Assembly: GCA_002390425.1 (NCBI GenBank)
Contig: DGPL01000056.1
Span: forward strand, 1-39,744
DNA length: 39,744 nt
Reading direction: 5' to 3'
Source: Kordiimonadaceae bacterium UBA4441
Lineage (GTDB): Bacteria; Pseudomonadota; Alphaproteobacteria; Sphingomonadales; Emcibacteraceae
The position numbers and the translations under genes are program-made. Shown here one piece after another: positions 8,788-17,461 of this stretch. The notes beneath the pieces were generated by a model that did not search any database, was not told the origin of the DNA, and saw only the letters and a program-made list of their open reading frames with translations. Within the stretch, counting starts at the first letter, position 1. Each line of letters starts with the position of its first letter.

Positions 8788-9342
8788 TTAATCCAAATCT
8801 TTCGAATAATAATAACCGGGAACAAATACGTCATTTATCATCGCGTATCTTTCTTTAATGCCCCAGCGTGTCATGCCAATCCATTCACAAATTGCAATTG
8901 CGGCGTGTTGATCCGCCGCCATATGAGATTCCATGGTACGGCACCCTTGTGCACGTGCTACTTCCTCGGCTTTTTGTAACATGGTTTTTGCAAGGTTATG
9001 CCCCCTCGCCCAGGGTGCTAAGAAAAACGTTTCTAAGTTACCACGAAAAGCACCTGCTTCATTATTCTTAGGTGGGCGCACCATTTGACAACACCCCGCA
9101 ATTTGGCCGTCCATTCTCGCGATGATCAATGTTCGTTCAGGAATGGTAATGACACCTTTCCAAAAGCTTTCCAATGTCTTTTCTGGTGGCGGTGATATCC
9201 AGTTGAACCCTTCATGAGTTAAAATCGCCTGGCGTGTGGCTTCACAAAGCTCAAGAATATCAACATTATCAAAAGATGTGACTTCATCGACGCTCAAACG
9301 AGGACCGCTCTTTTCTTTATCCGAATTTTCTTTATCAGTCAT
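8788..9342 (-). CDS. GNAT-family N-acetyltransferase inside the his operon
   Basis: A 184-residue acetyltransferase of the GNAT fold. The central strand ETFFLAPWARGHNLAKTML holds an R-x-x-G-x-x-A-like acetyl-CoA pyrophosphate loop (ARGHNLA), and the C-terminal part contains AICEWIGMTRWGIKERY, the usual closing strand. The N-terminus is charged and probably disordered. It lies one base after hisH and seven bases before hisA, so it is a full member of the his transcription unit. The substrate is unknown; position suggests a link to histidine or nucleotide metabolism but that is only inference. Confidence 0.85.
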   Translation of the reverse strand: MTDKENSDKEKSGPRLSVDEVTSFDNVDILELCEATRQAILTHEGFNWISPPPEKTLESFWKGVITIPERTLIIARMDGQIAGCCQMVRPPKNNEAGAFRGNLETFFLAPWARGHNLAKTMLQKAEEVARAQGCRTMESHMAADQHAAIAICEWIGMTRWGIKERYAMINDVFVPGYYYSKDLD

Positions 9343-9343
9343 G

Positions 9344-9988
9344 TTATGGTGACCATATTAAAAAGTTTTTAAGCAATTTAAGTCCTACTGCCTGACTTTT
9401 TTCAGGGTGGAATTGAGTGCCTACAATATTATCTCTTCCAATTATTGCAGTAATTTTACTAGCATAATCCACATGAGCAAGCACATTCGCTGTATCAGAT
9501 ACATTTACGTGATAACTATGGACAAAATAGGCATGATCGCCTGTATTTATGTCATTTAATACGGGATGGTTACTGTTTATGATCAAATCATTCCACCCCA
9601 TATGCGGTACTTTTAATTGAGGCTCAGCACTCACATCAATTTCAACGACTTCTCCACTTATCCAACCGAGCCCTTCTTTACGTCCATGCTCTAACCCTGC
9701 ATCAGCAAGAAGCTGCATACCTACGCAAATACCAAGAAATGGTTTTGCATCTTTTAATACGGATTCTTCTAATGCTTCACGCATACCGGATAAGCTCGTC
9801 AACCCTGTCATACAATCTGCAAACGCACCTACACCCGGCAAGATAATACGGTCTGCTTTTAGAACATCATCAGGAGATGATGTTACACTCACATCCATAT
9901 TCAATCCTGCTTCTGAAGCCGCACGAACAGTTGATTTTTCTGCTGATCTTAAGTTTCCGGAACCGTAATCAATAATAACCGTTTTCAT
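9344..9988 (-). CDS. hisH: Imidazole glycerol phosphate synthase, glutaminase subunit
   Basis: HisH hydrolyses glutamine and channels ammonia to HisF. The 214-residue class I amidotransferase has the nucleophile C88 in FLGICVGMQLL, the oxyanion region after PGVGAF, and the His-Glu pair in TQFHPEKSQ. It begins three bases after hisB and ends one base before the GNAT gene. Confidence 0.95.
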   Translation of the reverse strand: MKTVIIDYGSGNLRSAEKSTVRAASEAGLNMDVSVTSSPDDVLKADRIILPGVGAFADCMTGLTSLSGMREALEESVLKDAKPFLGICVGMQLLADAGLEHGRKEGLGWISGEVVEIDVSAEPQLKVPHMGWNDLIINSNHPVLNDINTGDHAYFVHSYHVNVSDTANVLAHVDYASKITAIIGRDNIVGTQFHPEKSQAVGLKLLKNFLIWSP

Positions 9989-9991
9989 AAC

Positions 9992-10594
9992 CTAGTCAGA
10001 CTTGTCGCCAAGCATCCCTTTGGTTGACGGAATAGCATCCGATTTACGTGGATCAATTTCAATAGCTTGACGCATGGCGCGTGCTAAAGCTTTATATGAA
10101 CTTTCGACAATATGGTGATTATTAATACCATACATATTTTCCACATGAAGTGTCATACCTGCACCGTGCGCAAACGCGCGGAACCACTCGAGGAAAAGTT
10201 CCGTATCCATTTCACCGAGTTTATCACGTGTAAATTCCACATTAAAGACGGTAAAAGGGCGTCCAGATATATCAACAGAACAACGGGTACATGTTTCATC
10301 CATAGGAATAATAGCGTTTCCATAACGAGTTATGCCACGCAAGTCACCAAGCGCATCAGCGATCGCCTGCCCAATAACAATACCAACATCTTCTGTGGTA
10401 TGATGAAAATCAATATGAGTGTCACCCTTAGCACGCAATGTAATATCAATAAGACTATGACGGGATAATTGTTCCATCATATGATCAAGAAATCCAATGC
10501 CTGTATCAACATCATAAATTCCTTGTCCATCAAGATTTACAGTCACAGAAACCGACGTTTCTTTTGTTGTGCGCTCTACTGTTGCTGTGCGCAT
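9992..10594 (-). CDS. hisB: Imidazoleglycerol-phosphate dehydratase
   Basis: HisB dehydrates imidazole glycerol phosphate in a manganese-dependent step. From MRTATVERTTKET the protein has 200 residues and is monofunctional (no histidinol-phosphatase domain). Metal-ligand histidines occur in GFLDHMMEQLSRHS, DTHIDFHHTTEDVG and the later FAHGAGM and NNHHIVES motifs. The open frame extends to 10663, but a strong AAGGAGG six bases before the ATG at 10594 fixes the start. It is the first gene of the hisB-hisH-GNAT-hisA-hisF-hisE-hinT unit. Confidence 0.95.
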   Translation of the reverse strand: MRTATVERTTKETSVSVTVNLDGQGIYDVDTGIGFLDHMMEQLSRHSLIDITLRAKGDTHIDFHHTTEDVGIVIGQAIADALGDLRGITRYGNAIIPMDETCTRCSVDISGRPFTVFNVEFTRDKLGEMDTELFLEWFRAFAHGAGMTLHVENMYGINNHHIVESSYKALARAMRQAIEIDPRKSDAIPSTKGMLGDKSD

Positions 10595-10710
10595 AGGTGC
10601 CTCCTTATATTTGGCTCTATAGATTCTGAAAGACATATAGCAGTAGTTACGTAAAAGTGCCACCCTTTGGCGTAAAACTTATGTTTTTTTTAATAAAAAA
10701 CATTCTGCCT

Positions 10711-10740
10711 CTTGACCGCAAGCGTAAAATTGCCACATGT
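10711..10740 (+). promoter_or_regulatory. Candidate RpoH (sigma-32-like) promoter for hslVU
   Basis: CTTGAC at 10711-10716 and CCACATGT at 10733-10740 resemble heat-shock sigma factor -35 and -10 elements (CTTGAA and CCCCATNT in E. coli). CTTG is followed by exactly 18 bases before CC. The start of hslV is 33 bases downstream of the second element. hslVU is a classic heat-shock operon, which supports the reading. The same CTTG-N18-CC layout occurs before the Bax-inhibitor-1 gene at 25240. Confidence 0.4.
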
Positions 10741-10773
10741 TAGATCAACATTTAACAAAACAGGTTAAAATTT

Positions 10774-11325
10774 ATGAGTGAACAACCAAAAGGGTGGCGC
10801 GGTACAACAATTCTTAGTGTTCGAAAAGGTGATCAAGTGGTTATCGTTGGCGATGGTCAGGTTTCGTTAGGTAATACGGTCATAAAAGCAAACGCAAGAA
10901 AAGTTCGCCGAATTGGTGATGGCAATATAATTGCGGGTTTTGCAGGGTCCACTGCTGATGCCTTTGCTTTATTTGAAAGACTAGAAGAAAAATTGGAACG
11001 CTTTAATGGTCAACTCACACGTGCTTGTGTTGAAATGGCAAAAGATTGGCGTACCGATAGGTACCTTAGAAAATTAGAAGCCATGATGGCCGTCGTTGAT
11101 AAAGATGTCTCATTGATATTAACAGGAACTGGGGACGTGCTTGAACCTGCTGATGGGATTATTGCTATTGGATCAGGTGGAAATTTTGCCCTTGCCGCTG
11201 CAAAGGCGCTCATGGATCAAGACTTGTCAGCTGAGGAAATCGGACGTCGTTCTTTAAAAATTGCCGCTGATATATGCGTATATACCAACGACAATCTTAC
11301 TGTTGAAACATTAGATACTAAATAA
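10774..11325 (+). CDS. hslV: ATP-dependent protease peptidase subunit HslV (ClpQ)
   Basis: HslV is the dodecameric threonine peptidase that degrades proteins unfolded by HslU. The 183-residue protein starts with a short propeptide MSEQPKGWRG; the catalytic threonine is T11 in GTTILSVRKG, exposed after processing. GDGQVSLGNTVIK and the conserved AIGSGGNFALAAAKAL segment follow. Alphaproteobacterial HslV proteins commonly carry such a propeptide. hslU begins 19 bases downstream. The divergent hisB leaves a 179-base control region with a heat-shock-type promoter candidate. Confidence 0.96.
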   Translation: MSEQPKGWRGTTILSVRKGDQVVIVGDGQVSLGNTVIKANARKVRRIGDGNIIAGFAGSTADAFALFERLEEKLERFNGQLTRACVEMAKDWRTDRYLRKLEAMMAVVDKDVSLILTGTGDVLEPADGIIAIGSGGNFALAAAKALMDQDLSAEEIGRRSLKIAADICVYTNDNLTVETLDTK

Positions 11326-11344
11326 ATTATATTGGAATTAATAA

Positions 11345-12655
11345 ATGTCATCTTTTTCACCACGTGAAATCGTATCTGAATTAGATCGTTATATTATCGG
11401 TCAAAAACAAGCAAAACGTGCGGTCGCGATTGCCCTTCGTAATCGTTGGCGCAGACAACAACTTGAAGATCAAATGAAAGAAGAAGTTCTTCCTAAGAAT
11501 ATTCTAATGATTGGCCCAACAGGTGTTGGTAAAACGGAAATTTCAAGAAGGCTCGCTAAACTCGCAAATGCTCCCTTTGTAAAAGTTGAAGCGACCAAGT
11601 TCACTGAAGTTGGATATGTTGGTCGTGACGTTGAACAAATCATTCGCGATTTGATGGAACTCTCGATTTCGCTTATTCGTGAAAAGAAAAAGAAAACGGT
11701 CGGAAGCAAAGCAGAGCTTGCCGCAGAAGAACGTGTACTTGATGCATTGGTCGGCGAAACAGCCAGCGCAGAGACACGCCAAAAATTCAGAAAGATGCTC
11801 CGTGAAGGGGAACTTGATGAAAAAGAAATCGAAGTGGACGTGGTTGAAAATCAATCATCAAGCATGCCGTCATTTGACATCCCCGGGATGCCCGGTGCAA
11901 GCATGGGCATGCTTAATCTAGGTGATATTTTAGGCGGTCAGCTTGGTCAGAAAACGGAAAAGAAAAAAATGACTGTCGCAGACGCGCACGATGTTCTTGT
12001 CGGTGACGAAGCCGATAAGCTTATTGATGAAGAAGGCATTATTCGTGAAGCGATCGAAACAACTGAACAATCCGGTATCGTTTTTATTGATGAGATTGAC
12101 AAAATTGCCGGACGTGCCAACAAAAATAGCGGCGAAGTTAGCCGCGAAGGTGTTCAACGTGATTTATTACCCTTAATTGAAGGGTGTACCGTTTCAACGA
12201 AACATGGAAACATAAAAACGGATCATATTTTATTTATTGCATCTGGTGCCTTTTCAGTCGCTAAACCTTCTGATCTTTTGCCTGAACTTCAAGGACGTCT
12301 TCCAATCCGTGTTGAGCTTGACGCGTTAACAGAAGACGACTTCAAACATATTTTGATTGAGCCAGATTTTAGTTTAATCAAACAATATGTAGCGCTTCTG
12401 GGTACTGAAGAAATTACACTTAATTTTACCGATGACGGAATTGCAGAAATTGCACATATGTCTGCACATATAAATGAAAATGTAGAAAATATTGGTGCTC
12501 GTCGTCTGCATACTGTTCTTGAACGTATTTTGGATGAAATAAGCTTCGAAGCGACCGATATGGCTGCTACTGAAGTTACAATTGATGCCAAATACATTAA
12601 AGATCACATTGGCAATCTGGTAGATACATCTGATTTATCTAAATTTATTTTGTAA
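11345..12655 (+). CDS. hslU: ATP-dependent protease ATPase subunit HslU (ClpY)
   Basis: HslU is the AAA+ unfoldase partner of HslV. In 436 residues it has Walker A GPTGVGKT (57-64), the pore-loop region KFTEVGYVGRDVE, a mid-protein I domain rich in charged residues with a glycine/methionine-rich loop, Walker B IVFIDEID with D249 and E250, and the C-terminal DLSKFIL tail that docks into HslV to activate it. Length and motifs are normal. The last 11 bases overlap the convergent molybdoenzyme gene. Confidence 0.97.
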   Translation: MSSFSPREIVSELDRYIIGQKQAKRAVAIALRNRWRRQQLEDQMKEEVLPKNILMIGPTGVGKTEISRRLAKLANAPFVKVEATKFTEVGYVGRDVEQIIRDLMELSISLIREKKKKTVGSKAELAAEERVLDALVGETASAETRQKFRKMLREGELDEKEIEVDVVENQSSSMPSFDIPGMPGASMGMLNLGDILGGQLGQKTEKKKMTVADAHDVLVGDEADKLIDEEGIIREAIETTEQSGIVFIDEIDKIAGRANKNSGEVSREGVQRDLLPLIEGCTVSTKHGNIKTDHILFIASGAFSVAKPSDLLPELQGRLPIRVELDALTEDDFKHILIEPDFSLIKQYVALLGTEEITLNFTDDGIAEIAHMSAHINENVENIGARRLHTVLERILDEISFEATDMAATEVTIDAKYIKDHIGNLVDTSDLSKFIL

Positions 12656-14714
12656 TTTTCTCTAGACTACAAAGACTTGATTTAAACCCGGGGAAGCCAG
12701 TAATTGGACACAGTGCTTCGTCGGGGATCAATTTATTAACCGGTGCTGCTTCCCAACCATGTGGTGCATGAACAACTCCCTGCATTACAATTTCACTCAC
12801 CAATGCGCGTAACTCAATTTCACCTCTTGGTGATGATACTTTAAGCCAGTCATCATCTTTGATGTCCAACTTGGCGGCATCAATGGGATTAATCTGCATA
12901 ACAGGATAGGGTTCAATTGCACGCAACATTTCTAGTTTCCGGCCTTGAGAATGCTGATAATTTTTACTTCGGCCACCGGTGGTTAAAATAAACGGGTAAT
13001 CTTTAGTAAGGTCTGGTCTGCTAACTGGTGACCAATAAGGTTCTTGGTATTCTGGAAGACCATTATGTCCGTGCTCTTCAAGTATTGTTGATTTAAATTC
13101 AACTTTACCGGTGTTTGTGGCAAAGCCGTCTTTCTCATATTTTCGATCTATGTCGGGACCAAGATCAAAAGGTGCATATTTTCCCTTTTCCGGCAGATCA
13201 GATAACGTGTATCCCGTCCCTTCTAGTCTTTCATTAAATGAAGCCTTTATATCGCCACCCCAAAAATCATCTTTCAAACCTAATGCATTAGCAAGCTCAA
13301 ATAAAATGTCAGCGTCGGCTTTTGCATTTCCGCGTGGTTCAATGACGTTTGGACGATATCTTACTTTATCTCCACCAACAATTAGGCTTTCTCGTTCCAA
13401 ATGAGTTGCAGCCGGTAATGAAACATCCGCATAAGCGCGTGTCGGCGTATCATAAAAATCACAAACACTGAAAAATTCAAGTTTTTCCATTTGTTTCTGC
13501 AATCGACCATAATCTGGATACATCATTATATTTGCACCGATTGAGACGATTGCTTTAATTTTTCCTTTTTCAATGTAATCTGAAAGAAGCATGCTTTGCC
13601 CCTCATGATATTTATCTATGAAAATAGGAAACCGTTCTTTGCCAATTGGATCTGCTAACTTTGGCAATAATTCATCATGCAATGTAATATCAGCTTCTTT
13701 TGCGCCGCCCGGTTTTCTGTGGCCGCCTTTAACATCAATATTTCCTGTTAATGCAGCGAGCAATATGATGGCGCGATGGTTCTGACAGGCATTGCTATGA
13801 TGCACAGTGGCTTGTGGGGATAGTGAAATTTGAGCAGGTTTATTTTGACCGTAAAAACATGCCGCTTTAATGATTAGTTCTTTATCAACTCCTGTTATTT
13901 TAGCAGTTCGTTCTGGTGTATATTCTTTGACCATTTCTTCATAATCCGAAACACCATGACACCAATTGTTAAGAAATTCTCGGTCTTCCCATCCTTCGTT
14001 TAAAATAATATGAGCTAGGCCTAACGCGAGTGCCCCGTCTGTGCCGGGACGCAGGCGTAAATGAACATCAGCCGTTTTCGCTAGGCTCGTTAGACGTGGG
14101 TCAACAACAATTAATGGAACATCGGTTTCTTTAAAGAAATAATGCTTCTTTAAAGGCAGTTGTGAATTTTCGGTATCATTACTCCAAACCATACGGCATT
14201 GGGTTTCCGGCTGAAATACACGACTGGTTTGATAAAAATATCCATAATCATCACCAAATGTCAGTGCAGAAGCCACTCTGGTAGCACCAAAGCAGCAGCT
14301 CGATTCCGTGAAATAATGAGGAGATCCAAATAAATATGCTAATCTTTGCATATAAGGTCGGGGCTCTTTTGTATAGCCAATCATGAAGCCGACGGATTCT
14401 GGTCCATATTTATCACGAACCTTTTTAAGGTTATCTGCAATCGCATCAATGGATTGTTGCCAAGTGGACTTAACCCATTCACCATTTTCATTACGCATTT
14501 CCGGATTTAAGAGACGTACATCACTTTCACGATGCTCAACCATCGCACTACCTCTTACACAATCTGGTAATGCGATTTCCGTGACCGTTTTTTCGTTTGA
14601 ACCTTCTGCTACACGTGTAGAGACATGAATTTCGCAATTATGCGAACACATATAACATGTTGAGGTTTCTTGATCGTCAGTATCTTGTTTTTTCAGTGTT
14701 CCGGCGATCTTCAT
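12645..14714 (-). CDS. Stand-alone molybdopterin oxidoreductase (DMSO reductase superfamily)
   Basis: A 689-residue Mo/W-bisMGD enzyme. The N-terminus carries a [4Fe-4S] motif, C20-x2-C23-x3-C27 and C52. The likely metal-ligand region is TESSCCFGATRVA (C140/C141), pointing to cysteine ligation as in periplasmic nitrate reductase or formate dehydrogenase-type enzymes. Typical segments follow: VVDPRLTSLAKTADVHLRL, NHRAIILLAALTGNID and a C-terminal cofactor domain with LTTGGRSKNYQHS. There is no Tat signal, so it is probably cytoplasmic. No iron-sulfur or membrane subunit gene lies next to it, so the electron partner and substrate are unknown. It diverges from the MBL-fold gene across a perfect FNR/FixK box 16 bases before its ATG. 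Confidence 0.85.
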   Translation of the reverse strand: MKIAGTLKKQDTDDQETSTCYMCSHNCEIHVSTRVAEGSNEKTVTEIALPDCVRGSAMVEHRESDVRLLNPEMRNENGEWVKSTWQQSIDAIADNLKKVRDKYGPESVGFMIGYTKEPRPYMQRLAYLFGSPHYFTESSCCFGATRVASALTFGDDYGYFYQTSRVFQPETQCRMVWSNDTENSQLPLKKHYFFKETDVPLIVVDPRLTSLAKTADVHLRLRPGTDGALALGLAHIILNEGWEDREFLNNWCHGVSDYEEMVKEYTPERTAKITGVDKELIIKAACFYGQNKPAQISLSPQATVHHSNACQNHRAIILLAALTGNIDVKGGHRKPGGAKEADITLHDELLPKLADPIGKERFPIFIDKYHEGQSMLLSDYIEKGKIKAIVSIGANIMMYPDYGRLQKQMEKLEFFSVCDFYDTPTRAYADVSLPAATHLERESLIVGGDKVRYRPNVIEPRGNAKADADILFELANALGLKDDFWGGDIKASFNERLEGTGYTLSDLPEKGKYAPFDLGPDIDRKYEKDGFATNTGKVEFKSTILEEHGHNGLPEYQEPYWSPVSRPDLTKDYPFILTTGGRSKNYQHSQGRKLEMLRAIEPYPVMQINPIDAAKLDIKDDDWLKVSSPRGEIELRALVSEIVMQGVVHAPHGWEAAPVNKLIPDEALCPITGFPGFKSSLCSLEKITK

Positions 14715-14729
14715 GAAATGCTCCTAATA

Positions 14730-14743
14730 TTGATCAATATCAA
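14730..14743. promoter_or_regulatory. FNR/FixK-type binding site
   Basis: TTGATCAATATCAA is a perfect match to the FNR/FixK consensus TTGAT-N4-ATCAA. Its centre is 41-42 bases upstream of a plausible start point near 14778, which a -10-like TAAAAT at 14766-14771 would set for the plus-strand MBL-fold gene; that is the classic class II activator position. For the minus-strand molybdoenzyme the site lies only 16 bases before the ATG, where it could block or be part of a leader. Oxygen-linked control is therefore likely. Confidence 0.7.
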
Positions 14744-14825
14744 TGAATTTACGGCAAATAAAATTAAAATGCAAAATTGAATTATTTATGTTTAAATAGC
14801 AAAAAAATTACTGGAGTATCAATCA

Positions 14826-15695
14826 ATGCCACATTCACCATCTACCGACGTTAAAGCTTTTTTTGATAAAGATACATACACTGTTACTTATGTTATAGCC
14901 GATAAGGAAACAAATATATGCGCCATTATCGATAGCGTCCTTGATTATGATCAAGCATCAGGAAGAACATCGACAACTTCTGCAGATGAAGTGATTAGTT
15001 ATATCAATGAAAATGGTTATACATGTGAGTGGATATTAGAAACTCATGTCCATGCGGATCACTTGTCCGCTGCCCCCTATTTAAAATCAAAAATAGGGGG
15101 AAAATCGGCTATTGGTGAAAATGTCAAGACCGTTCAATCAACATTTGGACCTGTTTTTAATGCAGAAAGCGATTTTGCAAAGGACGGTAGTCAATTTGAC
15201 CATTTATTTGCAGACGAAGAAAAATTTAACATTGGTAATTTGGAAGGTAAAATTTTACATACCCCCGGTCATACACCTGCATGTATTTCATATGTCATTG
15301 ATGGATCTTGTTTTGTCGGTGACACGATGTTTATGCCCGATTTTGGAACCGCGCGCTGTGATTTCCCGGGCGGCGACGCCTCTCTGCTTTATGATAGTAT
15401 GCAACGCATTTTATCTCTTCCTGATGATACTATTCTTTATATGTGCCATGATTACGGCCCTGGCGGCAGGGACTATGCATGGGTTACTTCCGTAAAAGAG
15501 CAGAAAGAAAATAATATACATTTGAGCGGAAAATCACGTGATGAATATATCGAAGCCAGAACCAAACGTGATGCGGAACTTAGTATGCCGCAACTTATAT
15601 TGCCTTCCGTGCAAGTTAATATGCGCGCTGGTGATATGCCACCAGCAGACGATAACGGAATGACTTATATAAAGATTCCAATAGATGCATTATAG
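14826..15695 (+). CDS. MBL-fold hydrolase, persulfide dioxygenase/Blh-like
   Basis: A 289-residue metallo-beta-lactamase-fold protein of the ETHE1/Blh type. Metal-binding residues are H74, H76, D78 and H79 (THVHADH), H149 in HTPGHTPAC, D166 in GDTMFMPD, and H208 in MCHDYGPGG. Blh and ETHE1 proteins oxidise glutathione persulfide to sulfite. The iron site of ETHE1 uses a subset of these residues, so dioxygenase activity is probable but not proven. ACTGGAG precedes the ATG. It diverges from the molybdoenzyme gene and probably responds to FNR/FixK. If it makes sulfite, the SoxCD-type enzyme at 26-28 kb could act on the product after export. Confidence 0.8.
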   Translation: MPHSPSTDVKAFFDKDTYTVTYVIADKETNICAIIDSVLDYDQASGRTSTTSADEVISYINENGYTCEWILETHVHADHLSAAPYLKSKIGGKSAIGENVKTVQSTFGPVFNAESDFAKDGSQFDHLFADEEKFNIGNLEGKILHTPGHTPACISYVIDGSCFVGDTMFMPDFGTARCDFPGGDASLLYDSMQRILSLPDDTILYMCHDYGPGGRDYAWVTSVKEQKENNIHLSGKSRDEYIEARTKRDAELSMPQLILPSVQVNMRAGDMPPADDNGMTYIKIPIDAL

Positions 15696-15713
15696 GTTAA
15701 AGAAAATAACCTA
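15693..15713. terminator. Short hairpin between convergent genes
   Basis: TAGGTTA (15693-15699) and TAACCTA (15707-15713) form a perfect 7-bp stem with a 7-base loop, starting in the stop codon of the MBL gene and lying before the end of the convergent small ORF. There is no strong U-run on either strand, so termination is only a possibility. Confidence 0.3.
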
Positions 15714-15739
15714 ATAAATTACTCTCAATGTGAGCTGGC

Positions 15740-15883
15740 TTATAGACACCATACGCCATGTGTATCCACATGACGGAACCATTCCTTATCAGTCCAATAT
15801 CGGCTTATGTCCCGTGGTGGAACTGGACATTTATATAATCCTTTTTGAAAACGTAATTTTTTCTCTCTAAAAGTAAAAGCCAT
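15740..15883 (-). CDS. Small 47-residue protein, function unknown
   Basis: A short open frame begins at ATG 15883 with AGGAG six to seven bases upstream, and encodes 47 residues. It starts MAFTFREKKLRFQKGLYKCP and ends WFRHVDTHGVWCL, with a central PPRDISRYWTDKE. It is basic, rich in aromatic residues (W, F, Y), and has two cysteines and no signal peptide. The composition and the good ribosome site support a real gene rather than chance. I do not recognise a family. It converges on the MBL-fold gene (44-base gap) and is divergent from the MFS exporter gene. Confidence 0.6.
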   Translation of the reverse strand: MAFTFREKKLRFQKGLYKCPVPPRDISRYWTDKEWFRHVDTHGVWCL

Positions 15884-16096
15884 TGTTGTCTCCTATTTTT
15901 TTATAATAATTACATTATTTTATAGAACAAATAAAGAACATAATGTGAAAATTTTAAAATAAACCTTTCGACAATAATAAAATCATCTGATACAAGTGCT
16001 CTGCAACAATGGTGTATTTTCCTGTGTCTTCCTCATTGAGTCCTTAATTATCTCATATGGCCTTTAGCAAATAATTACTTTGAAAAACCTCTGACA

Positions 16097-17311
16097 ATGA
16101 ACAAAAGAATTAATAAACTGAATAAAAACGAATTTATTGCCTTAATGGCGATGTTAATGTCAGTTACGGCCTTGTCGATCGATGCCATGATTCCTGCCTT
16201 GGGAAAAATGTCCGTTGATTTAATGATAAGTGAAGCCAACTCAATACAATTGGTTATTTCTTCAGTTTTTCTAGGAATGGCCTTTGGTGTGCTTATATAT
16301 GGCCCCTTTGCCGATAGTTATGGACGTAAAAAAGCTATTTATCTTGGTATTTTTATCTTTTTAATCGGCACCTTAATATCAATATTTGCAACGAATTTAT
16401 TTGTTATGCTTTTAGGGCGAACCATTCAGGGTTTCGGATCAGCAGCATGCCGTGTTGTCACAATGGCCATCATACGAGATAAGTATGAAGGCACAGAAAT
16501 GGCAAAAATCATGTCTCTTATAATGATGGTTTTTATTATGGTTCCCGCATTAGCACCTCTACTTGGGCAGGGAATTCTGATATTTGCATCTTGGCAGACG
16601 ATTTTTTGGTTTATATTTGTTTTTGCTTTGATATCGACTACGTGGATGCATTTCAGACAAAGAGAAACTTTATCACCAGAAAAGGTAAGATCATTTTCAT
16701 TCACTGTCATTTTTTCTGGAATACTCGAAACGATTAAAAATAGAATTTCTATGGGATATACCCTTGCTTCCGGAATAATGTTTGGCGCATTTGTATCTTA
16801 TTTAAGTTCCGCTCAACAGATCATGGAAATACAATATGAATTAGGGCAGATGTTTCCTTTAATCTTTGGTTTCCTCGCAATTGTTTATGGCTTTGCATCT
16901 TTTTTAAACTCAAAACTGCTCAATAAATTCAGCATGCATCAAATTTGCTTGGCATCATTGGTGCTGCAAGTTTCTTTATCTTCTATATTTTTGATTATCA
17001 GTTTAGCCAATAATAATGACATAACATTCACTTTATTTTTTATATATATGATCTTAAATTTTTTCTGCCTCGGTCCATTATTTGGAAATTTTAACAGTAT
17101 GGCTTTACAGCCTTTCGGTCATATGGCTGGACTTGCAACTTCTGTGATAAGCTCGATACAGACTCTTTCAGCAGTTATTGTTGGCATAATTATTGGACAA
17201 GCCTACGATGGAACAGTAAAGCCGATAATTTTAGGATACATGCTTTGTGGTATGGGTACCTTAATAATTTTTCTGCTTACAAAAAGACGAATTTCGACCC
17301 ACTCTTCTTAA
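16097..17311 (+). CDS. MFS exporter, Bcr/CflA family
   Basis: A 404-residue, 12-helix major facilitator protein. The N-terminal helix LSIDAMIPALGKMS and motif A-like loop YGPFADSYGRKKAI are characteristic of the Bcr/CflA drug-resistance branch, followed by LGRTIQGFGSAACRVVTMAIIRD, a typical motif B/C region. Substrates of family members include bicyclomycin, chloramphenicol, and in some cases cysteine or other metabolites; the substrate here cannot be read from sequence. A 213-base AT-rich region without another gene precedes it. No strong ribosome site is seen before the ATG at 16097. Confidence 0.85.
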   Translation: MNKRINKLNKNEFIALMAMLMSVTALSIDAMIPALGKMSVDLMISEANSIQLVISSVFLGMAFGVLIYGPFADSYGRKKAIYLGIFIFLIGTLISIFATNLFVMLLGRTIQGFGSAACRVVTMAIIRDKYEGTEMAKIMSLIMMVFIMVPALAPLLGQGILIFASWQTIFWFIFVFALISTTWMHFRQRETLSPEKVRSFSFTVIFSGILETIKNRISMGYTLASGIMFGAFVSYLSSAQQIMEIQYELGQMFPLIFGFLAIVYGFASFLNSKLLNKFSMHQICLASLVLQVSLSSIFLIISLANNNDITFTLFFIYMILNFFCLGPLFGNFNSMALQPFGHMAGLATSVISSIQTLSAVIVGIIIGQAYDGTVKPIILGYMLCGMGTLIIFLLTKRRISTHSS

Positions 17312-17363
17312 TTTATAATTTCTACTTATCATAAATACTGTAAATTTTAAGACAGTAGAACAT

Positions 17364-17440
<77 letters not shown>

Positions 17441-17461
17441 ACATATTTCATATATTCTTGA

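Noticed and set aside
10112..10468. Plus-strand open frame of 118 residues inside hisB
   Set aside because: It is antisense to a strongly conserved gene and lacks any recognisable domain or ribosome site.
17336..17357. TACTGT/ACAGTA hairpin after the tRNA-Arg gene as a terminator
   Set aside because: Only six A-T-rich pairs with a 10-base loop and no proper U-run on either strand; too weak to annotate.
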